Source: Lachnoclostridium sp. UBA739 (GTDB lineage Bacteria > Bacillota_A > Clostridia > Lachnospirales > Lachnospiraceae). Taken from it: a stretch of DNA of 64,000 nucleotides. Below the pieces are notes generated by a model that searched no databases, had not been told where the DNA came from, and saw nothing but the letters and a program-made list of their open reading frames with translations. Shown piece by piece: positions 33,208 through 45,000 of the stretch; positions within the stretch are counted from its first letter, which is position 1, and every line of letters begins with the position of its first letter. The position numbers and the translations under genes were made by a program. The stretch covers positions 22,019-86,018 of the forward strand of contig DBKX01000122.1 of the NCBI GenBank assembly GCA_002297865.1, read 5' to 3'.

Positions 33208-36200
33208 GCCTCATTTCCTCCACTTCATTTTCTAGTTGTTCAATCTTCAAAATTGCTTCTTTTAAAGCTCCAAGAATCATTGATGTGTATGAATACATAT
33301 CAACAGCTTTTCCGTCTCCGCCTTCTTCGTCATAGAAGACTGTTTCAAGTGGTAATTCATCAACCATGCAACCGAGCATCAAGTCGCTACGTTTATGCTT
33401 GTCAATTACATTTCCTTCATCATCGCATATATCTGACACTGTTCGGTAATTGTACACCTTAATATCTTTTACATTCTCATAAAGAGCCGCGGTGTCTGCT
33501 TTGGAAATGTCATATTTTCTGTTCCTATCGGAAACACTACCACCAGATCCATAAATTCTATACCAACCCTGGCCACTTCCACCGATATACCCCCAACCAC
33601 CAGTTGCGTTCGGATAGAATGAAGGTTCAGTTCCTTTAGACCCCGACCACTTTCCATCTAATCTTGCTCTAATTCCAGAAGCTGTTGTAACATCAAAGTA
33701 AACTGATTTATCGGTCACAATGTCAATATTCTGACCTGCTGGTGATACGAGCTTTCTCGTCTGAATCCTAGAACTGTTTGGACTATCATCTGATACGAAA
33801 ATGAAAGTATTTGTTCCATCGTCGTAAGTGATATTATCATTATTCGCAAATTCTATCTTAGGTGTTATTACCTGGTTGGTTGCTTTTAATGTTGGCCCTG
33901 TAAGCATTCCCGTAATTGTTCCACCTGAAAGTGGTAAATAGGAATGTGTATGGCTCGCTGGGGCTGCTCCGATTGAAGCTGCAGTATGAGTGTGATTTGC
34001 TGCGGCTGCTCCAAGATCTGCAAGACTTGGCTTGTTGTTTGGAGAATATACTCTTGTTGAAGAGGTAACTGTTCCTGTCTCTTTATCTATAACCGCGCTT
34101 TCGTAAATCGCATTATTCACATATAAGGAACCATTAGAGCCAATCAAAGATAGCTTTTTATTAGCGATTGTCTGGCATCCGCTCACAAAGTAAACATGAT
34201 TATCAGATGTCAAAAGTAAATGCTCTGTGGCTTTATTTTTACTAAAATAACTGTTTTCCTCTTCCATGACGTTAGTAGCACTTTCCCCACCGCCAATAGA
34301 AGTAAGACCACCGGCACCAATCGCCACACCCATACCATTGCTATCGCCCTCATACGATTTAATTAACGTTGTAGCGTATGAACCGTTCGGGCTTTTTACT
34401 TTGACACTTCCCTTGAAAGCAATCGAGTTGTTTCTATCAGCCTTCTCGCCATTCACACCAATTCCATATTTATTTACGAAGAATATAGGTGAGTTTGCTG
34501 CGATCGCAATCGTCTTTTCATCATTAACCGAAAATCCAGTATTATCATTAAAAGTAACTACAAGGTCATAGGTTCCGTCCTCTGTTAAATTCGTTACTGT
34601 GACCACTTGGTTTTTCTGTGTGATTGAAAGTCTTCCGTTAGATACTTCTTCCGTTGTACCTTTCTTTCGACAAGACCAAGTTCCAACAGTCTCGATATTC
34701 AGGATAGAAGAATTTGACTTAACCATTAACGATATATCTGCACCATTTGCACTTCTGGTAACACTATTCGTCGATAATGCTGGAGCATTGTAAAATTCCA
34801 ACGATACAGCGTCCTGGGCTACTGCATCCACATAAGTTTCATAGCTTGTCTTAGTCTTTACCATGTATGTCAAAGTTTGCTGCTTTGCTAATTTTGCAAT
34901 AGTGTGATTATAAGATAATGCCGTTAACCCACTTGCTTGTAGTTGCCATGTCCCACCGCCAATTGAATAATATAAATCATACGAAACTGACCCACCTAAT
35001 TTATCTCTACCAGCATTCCACGAAACGTTGATCACATTACTTCCATCTGGTAAGAAATAATCTAGCTTTGTGGAGCTTGTTGTCTTGATAGCGGTTGAAA
35101 CGTTCTTATCTCTTGATATCTTGATATTAGAACTTGAAACCGGATTAGTCTGCAAGTTAGTTGAAATATTCATCTGAGAAGCTGCACTGGAACCATACGC
35201 ATTATTTGTAGTTAAAACAAATGTTAATGTTCCTTTGTAAGAGCTTCCAGCAAACTTGTTCTTAAGGTCCTCAAACTTCACATACGGACCACTTGGTAAC
35301 GTTCCTTCTTTGTAGATTGTTAAATCTATTGGTGATTTGGTAATCGTATTATTATAAACTGTAATGCCATTGCAAGTTAATGTTCTCGTGAACGTGCCAT
35401 TGCTACCCCCTAAAGTAGCGGTATTCTTTTCTCCACTATAAGTAAATCTTAGAGTCGAATTACTATCAGTATACTTAATTGTTCCTGTCGAGCTTATTGT
35501 ATTCCCGGTGAAGTTATTCTTCATAAATTGGGTAGCATTGATTGTGTTAGATTTTAATCCTCCATTATCAGTTGCTTTCACATAGTAATCATATTTGGAA
35601 CCTTGATTACCTGTACCGATTTTATGTGTATAATTAGTTGCGGTACCTTCGTAAATAACAACCCATGAACCGTTGTCTCTTTGGTGATATAGTTCATATT
35701 TGATTGTTCCACCTTCTTTATCCGAAGCTGCAGGCCATGATACATAAATACTTGATACGTTTTCTGGTATTTTTACAGCATCTTCAGGGCCATCTCCTTC
35801 CGCGGTAATAACTGCACCGGTAGAGCTATTCATTCTACATGTGATATATCCCGACATTGTAGGAGCTGTATTTGTTGAACCGACTGTAAATGAACCAGTA
35901 GCACTTCCATTCCACGATTTATACGTCCCATGATTTGCTTCTAATCCAACAGTAATTGATGTACTAGAAGTTGTTCCAACATCAACTTTTATTGTCTGGC
36001 TGAATGTTCTGTACCCATCCCCACCACTCCACTTTGTGTTTGATTTCATTTCTTGGTAGGCACCATAAGAACTTCCAACTCTAGCTCTCCAGTTACATGG
36101 ATATGAATAGTAACTCGATGAACCACCATTAACTTTAAATTTGGCTGTTACTTTAACTGTTCTCGATGTTCCACTTGCTGCGGTTTGCTCTGCATATAAT

Positions 36201-36259
36201 TCATATGCCAATAAAGGCGACCCAGTTCCAAGAGTACCAGTTTTTATCAATGTAGCCAT
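33191..36259 (-). CDS. Tail fibre/receptor-binding protein with S74 chaperone
   Basis: 1022 residues. The N-terminal 600 residues are beta-rich Ser/Thr/Gly repeats resembling siphovirus DUF859 minor structural proteins and fibronectin-like units. A glycine-rich HTHTAASIGAAPASHTHSYL stretch near residue 770 is typical of fibre shafts. The C-terminal 120 residues start SVSDRNRKYDISKAD and end with a coiled coil, matching the S74 intramolecular chaperone, which trims itself after trimer folding. It likely recognises the host surface. Confidence 0.88.
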   Translation of the reverse strand: MATLIKTGTLGTGSPLLAYELYAEQTAASGTSRTVKVTAKFKVNGGSSSYYSYPCNWRARVGSSYGAYQEMKSNTKWSGGDGYRTFSQTIKVDVGTTSSTSITVGLEANHGTYKSWNGSATGSFTVGSTNTAPTMSGYITCRMNSSTGAVITAEGDGPEDAVKIPENVSSIYVSWPAASDKEGGTIKYELYHQRDNGSWVVIYEGTATNYTHKIGTGNQGSKYDYYVKATDNGGLKSNTINATQFMKNNFTGNTISSTGTIKYTDSNSTLRFTYSGEKNTATLGGSNGTFTRTLTCNGITVYNNTITKSPIDLTIYKEGTLPSGPYVKFEDLKNKFAGSSYKGTLTFVLTTNNAYGSSAASQMNISTNLQTNPVSSSNIKISRDKNVSTAIKTTSSTKLDYFLPDGSNVINVSWNAGRDKLGGSVSYDLYYSIGGGTWQLQASGLTALSYNHTIAKLAKQQTLTYMVKTKTSYETYVDAVAQDAVSLEFYNAPALSTNSVTRSANGADISLMVKSNSSILNIETVGTWSCRKKGTTEEVSNGRLSITQKNQVVTVTNLTEDGTYDLVVTFNDNTGFSVNDEKTIAIAANSPIFFVNKYGIGVNGEKADRNNSIAFKGSVKVKSPNGSYATTLIKSYEGDSNGMGVAIGAGGLTSIGGGESATNVMEEENSYFSKNKATEHLLLTSDNHVYFVSGCQTIANKKLSLIGSNGSLYVNNAIYESAVIDKETGTVTSSTRVYSPNNKPSLADLGAAAANHTHTAASIGAAPASHTHSYLPLSGGTITGMLTGPTLKATNQVITPKIEFANNDNITYDDGTNTFIFVSDDSPNSSRIQTRKLVSPAGQNIDIVTDKSVYFDVTTASGIRARLDGKWSGSKGTEPSFYPNATGGWGYIGGSGQGWYRIYGSGGSVSDRNRKYDISKADTAALYENVKDIKVYNYRTVSDICDDEGNVIDKHKRSDLMLGCMVDELPLETVFYDEEGGDGKAVDMYSYTSMILGALKEAILKIEQLENEVEEMRHGTNN

Positions 36260-36286
36260 TCCTTCACTTCCTTTCGTAATAATAAA

Positions 36287-36312
36287 AAGGAAGATTAAAA
36301 ATAATCTTCCTT
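36287..36312 (-). terminator. Hairpin terminator between tail protein genes
   Basis: AAGGAAGATT / AATCTTCCTT perfect 10-bp stem followed by T run on the minus strand; it overlaps the stop of the upstream gene and may act as a partial terminator. Confidence 0.7.
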
Positions 36313-39300
36313 AACTGATATAGAAGCCCCAGCCTTCATCATCAACACATCGCATCTCGATATTGTGGTTACTTCCTTTTATTCTATTTTTTATTTGAAG
36401 ATTTCCTTGGATCCTTACATCGATATCCTCATTCACATCTTCGCGTCTCATACAGATATCTCCGTATTCCATACCTTTACTACCTTTTGAAGTCATAATA
36501 AACGTATTTCTCCAAGCTGCATTATCAACTTCGGTTCCACCTGCATAACCCATTGTAAGATTACCACCGTTCCAGTTCTTTCTGGCTGCATAATTCACAC
36601 CATCTTGGAATCCGTCTTCTTTTTCTACTGTAATGCTCGTTGTTCCGCCATTAACAGTAAAATCAATATTGTTTATATCAATATAATTATTCTGATTAGA
36701 ATATATAAAATTCTTCTGGTCCACTGTTCCAAAGAACACATCATTGTTGAATAAACAAAATTCTGTGTTTAAATCAACATAAGCATCTTCGTTTAAGTCT
36801 CTTGATGTTCCAAAAGTTCTCACAACGCCTTGATCATCCACTGTTGTATGAACTCTATTCAAAGTAATAGATTTATCATGCACGTGAACTTGACCACTAT
36901 CTAAGGAACCAAAAATCTTACCACGGATTGTTGCATTTGTTGCGAACAAATCACCTTTTTGAGTTACCCTGAAAGGGGCGTCGTCTCTACCATCGTAATT
37001 TGAGCCAGCCCAGATTCTTGTTGCATTTTCATGTAAATCAGAATTTGTCATACCCGCATTTTCTAATTCAACCGTACCTCTGATTGTCGCCTGATTCAAA
37101 ATTGCAATCCCGTTGGTATCAATCTTATAACCAGTCTTTCTATTTTCATCGTAGTTTCCAGATTTCAACAATCCATTGACTTCGACGTTACCTTCACTAC
37201 TTACTGAAAATGTTGTCATACCATCTAATCCACGAACGTTGATACCAGATAATAAATCAATGCTATCAGCTTTTATGGATCCTGTGGAGATGTTTCCGCC
37301 ATTGATATAAGTCTTGTCATAGACCTTATTTCCATTTTCATCAATAGTTAATACCGGGAAGATTAGATCTTTCAACTCTTCGTTAAATGTCTCGAATGCT
37401 ACGAGACCTTTCATATTGATTCTTTCATTACTGATGAACCCAGTCGTAATCCTGCTTGCGTCAATTTCCACAGCCTTTAAATTCTGTATAAAGGCGTTAT
37501 CCTCTACAAATAATTCTTGGAGATTTAATTTGTCCGGACCTACTGCCCCATTAACAATCTTGCTTGCAGAAACAACATCATCGGAAAGACCTTCCGGAGC
37601 AAGAACCCCTCTTTCACTATCAAAGATTGGTTGTCCATTTGCATTGAATACTAAAATTCCATACTGATTCCTTGCATCTTTACCGATTTGGACCCTAACC
37701 TTTTTATCTGGCTGATTATCTTTAATCTGGATTGTATTCCCCTTCATAGTTAAACTTCCATCAATAGAAGAAATATCTAACTCACCAGTTTCTACAGTTC
37801 CAGATTTAATTTGGCTTGCGTAAATCTCCTTGATTTTAGCAGAATCTATTGTAGCATCTTGGATTTGGGCATTTGTAATCGAACCATTTTCTATTTTTGC
37901 ACCGGAGATGGTACCATCAATAATATTTGCATTACCGACTTGCAATGTTTCAATCTGACCTTGTTTGATTTTCATTTCTCCGGCATATGCGTTAATCGCC
38001 GATATTACATTAGCCTTAATTCTATCCATGTCGATATCGCCACCGGTAATCATTCCAGCGTCGATGTTTTCAACTTTAATAGATCCTACATCGATATGCT
38101 CTGCGTCAATTTTACCAATACTAGCATTAATCGCTTCAATAACAGTCGCAGAAAGGAGCTCCGCGTCAATATGGCCGCCCTTAATCTTATCAGCAGATAC
38201 AAAGCCAATTTTAGCATTTTCAATCTTTAAGTCCTCGAAACTACCGTTGATTGCTTCGATAATATTAGCTTGAAGAATCTTGGTATCGATTTTAGTACCA
38301 GTGATGTTCTCGGCGTCAATTGATTCTGCTTTGATTCCTGTTGTATCAATGTGAGTTGCATCAATTTTTCCAATACTTGCATTGATAGCTTCGATTACAT
38401 TTGACTTCAATATTTCAGCATCAATTTGACCACCTGAAATTTTATCAGCGGATAAACTATCAATCTTTGCATTGGTAATTGCAGCATCTTCGATATGGGC
38501 ACTTCCGATTGCTGCTTCGCCGATTTTGGCTGAATCGATAGCACCATCTTTGATGTGAGCTGTTCCGATTTCACCTTCCTTAATGTTCGCACTCTCAATA
38601 GCACCATGAGCGATAAGAGCGTTCGTGATTGCTCCATTCTGGATTACTCCACTATCAGCGGTAATTGTTCCAGTTGCAATCTTATCAGCTGTAATCGTAT
38701 TTGATTGAAGGTGATCTGCAGTAATTTCATTCGCTTTGATTTTCTCAGCTGTGATACTGTTTGCCTTGATTTTATCAGCATCAATGGAATCAGCCTGTAA
38801 GTGTTTCGTTTCAATCTGATTTGCCGAGATATGCTTAGCTTGGATTTCATTAGCTTTAATCTTCTCGGCCGTAATGCTATCTGCTTTAAGATGTTTTGTC
38901 TCGATACTGTACTCAACAATCTTATCTTGCGTAATTGCACCATTGGCGATATTTTCACTAGTTACGGGGAATTTACTTCCTATGGAATTATCAACATACC
39001 CTTCTAACTTAGCAGCAATCTTGCGCATAGCATCAGTAATATTGGACTTAACTTCAACGAAGTTTGCTAGAACACACTTGTCGTTCTGCGGATCCGTCAT
39101 AGAAGTTTCCAATTTGTTCACCCTCGCAGCAAGATGTACTGGCGGATTAAAATAATTATCTACGATATAAACCGTGTCGCCGATTGCAACAGTATTCCAA
39201 TCTTGTCCTAACAGCTCTCCAAGTAAGGCAACATTTACTTCATATTCGATTTTTGGATTCTTACTTTTTTGAAGCTGCTTATACGTTTCTCTAAGTAGCT

Positions 39301-40114
39301 CTTCCGGGGATTCTGTGTCGTACTCAAAAACACCCATGATATGATATCCATTATTATTGTATCTATCAAAAGCAGCCTGGTCCGCAACATAATCTTGGCC
39401 TTTAGGCTTATTGATTCCAGATACCGAAACATCTCTAAAAGTAAGCCCATCTTTTCCTTTACCGATTAAAGCAGTATACAATTCTGTTGCATCTGTCTTT
39501 CTTGATAAACCTTCGATGTCTTTTCCAAATTCAAATCTTTTACCCGTTACATTCCCTCTCGTTTCGTGTAAATCGATATATTTATCTGATACTCGACCCT
39601 TTTTAAGCTCCACTCGAAACTCAATCTCTACTCCATATTTAGACAAATTATTTTGTAGTACCGAATACACGGAATCGTCTTCTATTTCAATATCATAAGA
39701 CTGCTCAATAGTTGGACACTTTCCTAGTTTCCATTCGGTTCCATCCAATACAGTTGTCATGAATCGTCTTAACGTAGAGGATATTAATTTTTGCTTTCTT
39801 ACAACCTGGTTTATCAATCCAAGTCCTGCACTTTCAGCATATACTGTCATTTCCATCTCTTGTGAATGGTCCTCGGATGTTTGCATGATTTGGAATAACT
39901 TCATTTTGTCGTCTTTCTTAAATGCTACATAGTTTCCTACACATAAATCAGACGCGGTGTCATTTCCCATAATTGTTGTGAACTGGAACGTTTCAGCTCC
40001 TGTTGCTAAGTCTTCTGTCAACAAATCATCGTAAAATGGTGCAGCCCCTGAATTGACACCTCCATTCTTTAGGAGACCGATAACTTGTTCTTGTCTATCT
40101 AAAATAAAAATCAT
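36311..40114 (-). CDS. Tail-associated endopeptidase/baseplate protein with long repeat shaft
   Basis: 1267 residues. The first 380 residues match the siphovirus Prophage_tail/endopeptidase family (tail hub, Gp27-like). Residues 395-880 contain many degenerate 10-15 residue repeats such as ADKIKANEI, IEAINASIGKIDA and GTKIDTKILQANI, which should form a beta-helical or trimeric shaft. The C terminus carries carbohydrate-binding-like beta segments. It contacts the tape measure tip and helps to penetrate the wall. Confidence 0.87.
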   Translation of the reverse strand: MIFILDRQEQVIGLLKNGGVNSGAAPFYDDLLTEDLATGAETFQFTTIMGNDTASDLCVGNYVAFKKDDKMKLFQIMQTSEDHSQEMEMTVYAESAGLGLINQVVRKQKLISSTLRRFMTTVLDGTEWKLGKCPTIEQSYDIEIEDDSVYSVLQNNLSKYGVEIEFRVELKKGRVSDKYIDLHETRGNVTGKRFEFGKDIEGLSRKTDATELYTALIGKGKDGLTFRDVSVSGINKPKGQDYVADQAAFDRYNNNGYHIMGVFEYDTESPEELLRETYKQLQKSKNPKIEYEVNVALLGELLGQDWNTVAIGDTVYIVDNYFNPPVHLAARVNKLETSMTDPQNDKCVLANFVEVKSNITDAMRKIAAKLEGYVDNSIGSKFPVTSENIANGAITQDKIVEYSIETKHLKADSITAEKIKANEIQAKHISANQIETKHLQADSIDADKIKANSITAEKIKANEITADHLQSNTITADKIATGTITADSGVIQNGAITNALIAHGAIESANIKEGEIGTAHIKDGAIDSAKIGEAAIGSAHIEDAAITNAKIDSLSADKISGGQIDAEILKSNVIEAINASIGKIDATHIDTTGIKAESIDAENITGTKIDTKILQANIIEAINGSFEDLKIENAKIGFVSADKIKGGHIDAELLSATVIEAINASIGKIDAEHIDVGSIKVENIDAGMITGGDIDMDRIKANVISAINAYAGEMKIKQGQIETLQVGNANIIDGTISGAKIENGSITNAQIQDATIDSAKIKEIYASQIKSGTVETGELDISSIDGSLTMKGNTIQIKDNQPDKKVRVQIGKDARNQYGILVFNANGQPIFDSERGVLAPEGLSDDVVSASKIVNGAVGPDKLNLQELFVEDNAFIQNLKAVEIDASRITTGFISNERINMKGLVAFETFNEELKDLIFPVLTIDENGNKVYDKTYINGGNISTGSIKADSIDLLSGINVRGLDGMTTFSVSSEGNVEVNGLLKSGNYDENRKTGYKIDTNGIAILNQATIRGTVELENAGMTNSDLHENATRIWAGSNYDGRDDAPFRVTQKGDLFATNATIRGKIFGSLDSGQVHVHDKSITLNRVHTTVDDQGVVRTFGTSRDLNEDAYVDLNTEFCLFNNDVFFGTVDQKNFIYSNQNNYIDINNIDFTVNGGTTSITVEKEDGFQDGVNYAARKNWNGGNLTMGYAGGTEVDNAAWRNTFIMTSKGSKGMEYGDICMRREDVNEDIDVRIQGNLQIKNRIKGSNHNIEMRCVDDEGWGFYIS

Positions 40115-40158
40115 TTTTTATCATAGCTCCTATCTTATAATATATTAAATATCCCCTA

Positions 40159-40195
40159 TGTTTATATTGAGTAATATATCTCTATTATATATATA
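40159..40195 (-). promoter_or_regulatory. Late promoter element before the tail endopeptidase gene
   Basis: Minus strand: TATATATAATAGAGATAT, then CAATATAAACA. An inverted AATCCCC...GGGGAT pair flanks it. Confidence 0.6.
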
Positions 40196-40235
40196 CATAA
40201 ACAAGGGGATTGTACATAGATTTTAATTCATTGTT

Positions 40236-42056
40236 TTATAGATATCTTTCTTGGAAACCACATACGATATCAGCCTTTTTGTCGTCAGTCTTAATTGCGA
40301 TCTCACTATATCCGGTTGGAGTAGAAAAGAACTCTGAACCAATATCGATATAAGATAGGCATTCTTTTTTATTCAAAGTAACAAGACCTGTCTCGAAATC
40401 TATATGAAGCCTATCTCCATCATCGAAGATCTCTTCATTGTTGCTAGAAGTAACCTTCGCTGCAGGACTCAAATCTTTTACATTGATATGAGTGATAGTC
40501 ATAACATCAACTGGCCTTTCTGAACCATATCTACCAATATAGAAACCTAGATAATTCAATGCACCCGTTGGATAACTGCTATTAGATAAACTATTAGCCG
40601 TCTTTATTGTTTGGGTGATTTCACCGCCTTTGTATCTATATAGAGTTGCTGTCCATAAATATTTCCCTTTTCCATCTTTGGTTCTTTTAATTACAAACTT
40701 TCCATCTAGGTCGTTCCACTTACCGTATGTTCCTGACGCTGCAGATTCAGTTTTAGTAGTTTTTCCGTCTTTGTCCTTTGTTACTACTTTTCTTGGCGAA
40801 GGGCAGCTTGCATCATCGGCAAGGACTTTAGAAGTTCCAACATATACTCTAGGTTTCACGTATTCATAATATTGATTAGCATCATCTACTTGAGCCTTGA
40901 ATAACTTAGCTCCATTCTGATCATAACCATAAACCTCTAATAATCCTAATTCATCCTCTGCATATTCAGTAGCTCTGGCACTTTTTGAAGAGGAAACTTT
41001 CTTTAAATAATCAGAATGACTATATCCAGTATACGTTTTGCTTCCAACCTTAGTTGTATGCTTAATCCATTTTCCACTAATTTCAGTCGCATTAATTTTA
41101 GTTCCATAAGGCATTGCTGCTAGCTTGGTACTTTTCGTACTATTTGATGATCTAATAATCAGTCCTGCTTTTGCAGTAACCTGGTACGTTCCCAATGATG
41201 AAGCCCCAGAACCAGCCGAGTAATTCGTTCCCTTAGAACTAAATATAAAATCGATTGACACCTCAAACTCTTCTACATTCTTTCCTAACGCTCTTTTAAA
41301 TGCTGCACCAGTCCATGTGTTTTCAGCCGATGTACCGAAGTTAGAGCATACGATACCAATTCCATTGTGACCCACAGCATAATTTCCTGTAACTGTTCTC
41401 TTGCTATCCAGAAGGGCTTCCGGTAATGCCGTAAAAGTAGAAGAAAGCTCGCATTTATCATTTACTACCGTATTAGATAATTTTGTATTCTGTTTAGTGG
41501 CCTGTTTTGGTTTCCCAATTAGTACAGTTTCACCCTTATTATTTGTTGCTTGGAAGAAGCAAGCGTCCGAGTTGAACTCTACATCGATACTCATATTTGT
41601 ATCAGTCGTGCCATTGTTTTCAAGAGCAACTATATTCTTGCTATTTGGTTCAAAGGTTTTCCATTCATCCGAGTACGCAACCGGATCGTGACATATAAAA
41701 TTGATTGTTAATGTTCCAGAGAATACCGTCTTTTCTAAGGCTGTTTCTCCATCAACGACAGCATAATAATATTTCCCTGGTTCATCACTAACTGTTAATT
41801 TACATGGATTTTCTGTGTGAAGAACGTCTGCTAATCTACGAACCTTTTTCACATACTCCTCTTTAGTTGGTGCTTTTACATATACTTCTAAAGAGATTGC
41901 CCTCTCCCCATAGCGATAGCCCGTATAATACGAGCCATGCATTGTAGGGATTGTTTTAGAAAAATTTTCTCTAGGAGGTAATACACTCCTTTCGATATTT
42001 AGCACAGTACAGTAATCTGAAAGATTAACTCCTGCAAAGTTTACTTCATAAGCCAT
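40236..42056 (-). CDS. Distal tail protein (Dit) with embedded SH3 domain
   Basis: 606 residues. The N-terminal 150 residues match siphovirus Dit (FAGVNLSDYCTVLNIERSVL, HGSYYTGYRYGERAISLEVY, LTINFICHDPVAYSDEW). Unusually long: between residues about 280 and 350 it has a bacterial SH3 wall-binding domain (GTYQVTAKAGLIIRSSNSTK, YTGYSHSDYLKKV). It also has a later jelly-roll-like region. It forms the ring linking tail tube and tip. The SH3 insert suggests it helps to bind the wall. Confidence 0.87.
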   Translation of the reverse strand: MAYEVNFAGVNLSDYCTVLNIERSVLPPRENFSKTIPTMHGSYYTGYRYGERAISLEVYVKAPTKEEYVKKVRRLADVLHTENPCKLTVSDEPGKYYYAVVDGETALEKTVFSGTLTINFICHDPVAYSDEWKTFEPNSKNIVALENNGTTDTNMSIDVEFNSDACFFQATNNKGETVLIGKPKQATKQNTKLSNTVVNDKCELSSTFTALPEALLDSKRTVTGNYAVGHNGIGIVCSNFGTSAENTWTGAAFKRALGKNVEEFEVSIDFIFSSKGTNYSAGSGASSLGTYQVTAKAGLIIRSSNSTKSTKLAAMPYGTKINATEISGKWIKHTTKVGSKTYTGYSHSDYLKKVSSSKSARATEYAEDELGLLEVYGYDQNGAKLFKAQVDDANQYYEYVKPRVYVGTSKVLADDASCPSPRKVVTKDKDGKTTKTESAASGTYGKWNDLDGKFVIKRTKDGKGKYLWTATLYRYKGGEITQTIKTANSLSNSSYPTGALNYLGFYIGRYGSERPVDVMTITHINVKDLSPAAKVTSSNNEEIFDDGDRLHIDFETGLVTLNKKECLSYIDIGSEFFSTPTGYSEIAIKTDDKKADIVCGFQERYL

Positions 42057-45000
42057 TAAAATGCTCCTCCTAGTCTTGTTTTTCTTTTATTGATTGTATT
42101 TATTTCTGCATCCATGTATTTGGCTGTTGCCTTAGCAATCTGTTTTCCATCTACATCGATAGATACATTTACACCACTGTTCTTTGTTAATAGAGAAACC
42201 ATCTGTAAAAGAAGCTCGTTTTGAGTTCTCAATGCTTCTGTAAGTTCGTTGTTGCCACTACTAGAAGTCTGTTCTACGCTTCCAATTCCAGCACCAGCCA
42301 TAACACCAGCAGCTCTCATTTCAGTTGCAACATCATAAGCAGAAGGTACATGTATAGAATCGGTTAATCCAAATGCACTTCTACTTACAGAAGAACTATA
42401 ATTCATAGCCATATCTGACATAAATGCTTTCTTAGCTTTACCACTTCCTGAATCGCCAGATCCTGATTTATCTTTAGTGAATATATTCGCAACGAAGTTT
42501 TTGGCCTTTGGAACCCAACCATTCCACCAGTCTTTTAATTCATCCCATTTGGTTTTAATCTGACCAGTAGTTGTATTTACGCTCTTGGTAAGGTCCGAAT
42601 TTAAGTCCTCCATCTTTTTAACAGCACCATCGCGGGTATCTTGGGCAGCCTTGATTGTATCATCTTTCTGACGGTTTGCTTCTTCAATCATCTTATCTGC
42701 TTGCTCTTTGGAAATAGTTCCAGTTTCATCACGCATTTTGATAATCGATTTAACTACCTTGTCATATTCTTCTTCTGCGGCTGATATAGCTTTATCTCTT
42801 TGTTCGTTCAAGTTTTTGATATGCTCCGAAGCCATTTCTGCGGTCATACGGCCATCATAAGACTTCATACGTTCTAAGATAAGGCTTGCTTCAATTTCTT
42901 GTTCAGAAAGAGCATTAACGCTTTCCTCACGCATTTTGTTTTGAATATCCGTGACAGTTTGATATTCTTCTTCCGTTAACTCTCTATTTTTATCAGCAGC
43001 CGTCTGTAAGATCTGATTAATCTGGTCCTGATATCCTTGGATAGCCATCTGTTTATCGGAATAGTATTTATTAGTTTTTTGAAGGATTCCTTTTTCTCCT
43101 TCTTCTGAAATTGCATCACTCTTAGCAAAGAAGGCAGATAGAGTTGTTACATTCTCATTACAAGTTGCCGCATAACCTTCCTTAATTGTGTTAGCCATTT
43201 CAGCAAACTGTGTTTTCATACTTTCAACAGTTTCTTTTGTGATAACAGTAGAGCTTGTATATAATCCATACATGGAATTTCTAACGCCATCATCCATTGC
43301 TATATAAGCACCCACGGCTGTTGCTGTTGCTTCTGAAATTTCCTGTACGTTTCTTTGTGTTTCGATAGATACGTTTCCAAATTCATCAATCACCGTCTTG
43401 CTTGTAACTGTTACTTCGTCAGCAAATAAATCTACTGCTGGTATAGCTTCTTTCTTTAATTCATGCGCGATTAAAGCTCCAGTTCCAACAATTAATGCTC
43501 CACCTGCGACCCATGGTGCTGCGGCTGCAGCCATACCGCCTAAAGCTGTTGCAAATGTTCCAAGACCACCCGTTGCTGCGGCTCCTGCGGCTACTCCTGC
43601 AGCTTCTGCAGCTCCTGCAACTGCAGTTGTAGCGACCGATGTTGAACCCAAGAGTTTTGCAACACTTCCACCGAATTTTATAATGCTACCTAATCCGGAT
43701 GTTAAGCCACCAAGCATTTTAATAGCCCCAGTTCCAGCGACTGCGAATAATCCTAATTTAACGATCATCTCTTTTGTCTCTGGACTCAACTCTTCAAACT
43801 TAGTAAGCCATTCACTAACCTTAGCAATGAAATCATTGATAACTGGAAGTAGCGTCTTTCCTATCTGAATACCAATGGCTTCGAGTTGTGACTTCAATGT
43901 TTCAATCTGGCCGTCTGTTGTGTCACTCATGACACCGTACATTTCTTCCAATGCACCCTTTGAATTTGCGATGGACTTCTCTAGATCGTTATATCTTTCA
44001 TCACTAACTTTTAAGGCGTTATTTAATGCTGTAAGCTGTGTTTTACCACCTAATGCAGCTAAGGCCATATCTGCCTGTTCATCTGTCATTTTCTTAGTGG
44101 CTTCCATAATATCGCCTAATACAACTTCCAACCCTCTAAACTTTCCTGCGGAGTCATATGTGCTTACACCTAATTTTTTCAATGCTCCTTCTGTTGTTGA
44201 AGTTGTACCCATTAAGTTAACCATTACGGATTGCAGACTTCGACCTGCTTCGGATCCTTTTAGACCATTATCAGCAAGAACGGAAAGGACTTTGGCACTT
44301 TCTTGTAATGGAACTCCCATCTTGTTCATTGTTCCACCACATAGAACATATGCTTCCATCATCTGAACCGCTGATGTATTTGCGTTCCTTGAACATTGAG
44401 CTACCAGGTCAAGGTATTCTCCCATCTGTTCCGCTTCCATTCCCATAGCTGACATGGAATCCGTTGCTAAATCTGTTACAGTAGCCATGTCGGCGTTAAA
44501 TGCGATAGAAGCCTTGACATTGGGTTCAATGGCAGCAAGCATTTGATTGGTATTATAACCAGCAAGGGCTAAGTAGTTAAATGATTCAGCAACGTCAGAA
44601 GCCGAAGCACCAGCGATACTTTTACCAAGAGCTGTTGCTTTATCAGTAAGTTTAGCCATTTCATCAGCACTAGCACTTGAAGTCGCTTGCACCTGGGCCA
44701 TGGCTTTTTCAAAAGATACACTTACTTTAGCAGCACCCACTCCAATAGCAGTCAATGGAGCTGCCACGCCCAAAGCCAACTTATTACCTACGTTACTGAT
44801 TTTCTTACCAGCAGCTTGAAACTTGTCACCCGTAGCATTTAATGTGTCACCAAGGTTACTTAAAGATTGTTTCGCCTGATCTAACTTAAAGTTTTTTAGT
44901 GACTCCGACGCGTCTTTTACTTCCCTATCTAACTTATTAAATTCTGTTTCTGACTTATTAAGTTCCGTTTGTAAGCTAGTTAACCTACCATTTGTACTGA

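Noticed and set aside
36311..40114. Shadow frames on both strands within the tail shaft region
   Set aside because: They arise from the repeat-rich coding sequence; the main frame is long and has family-typical ends.
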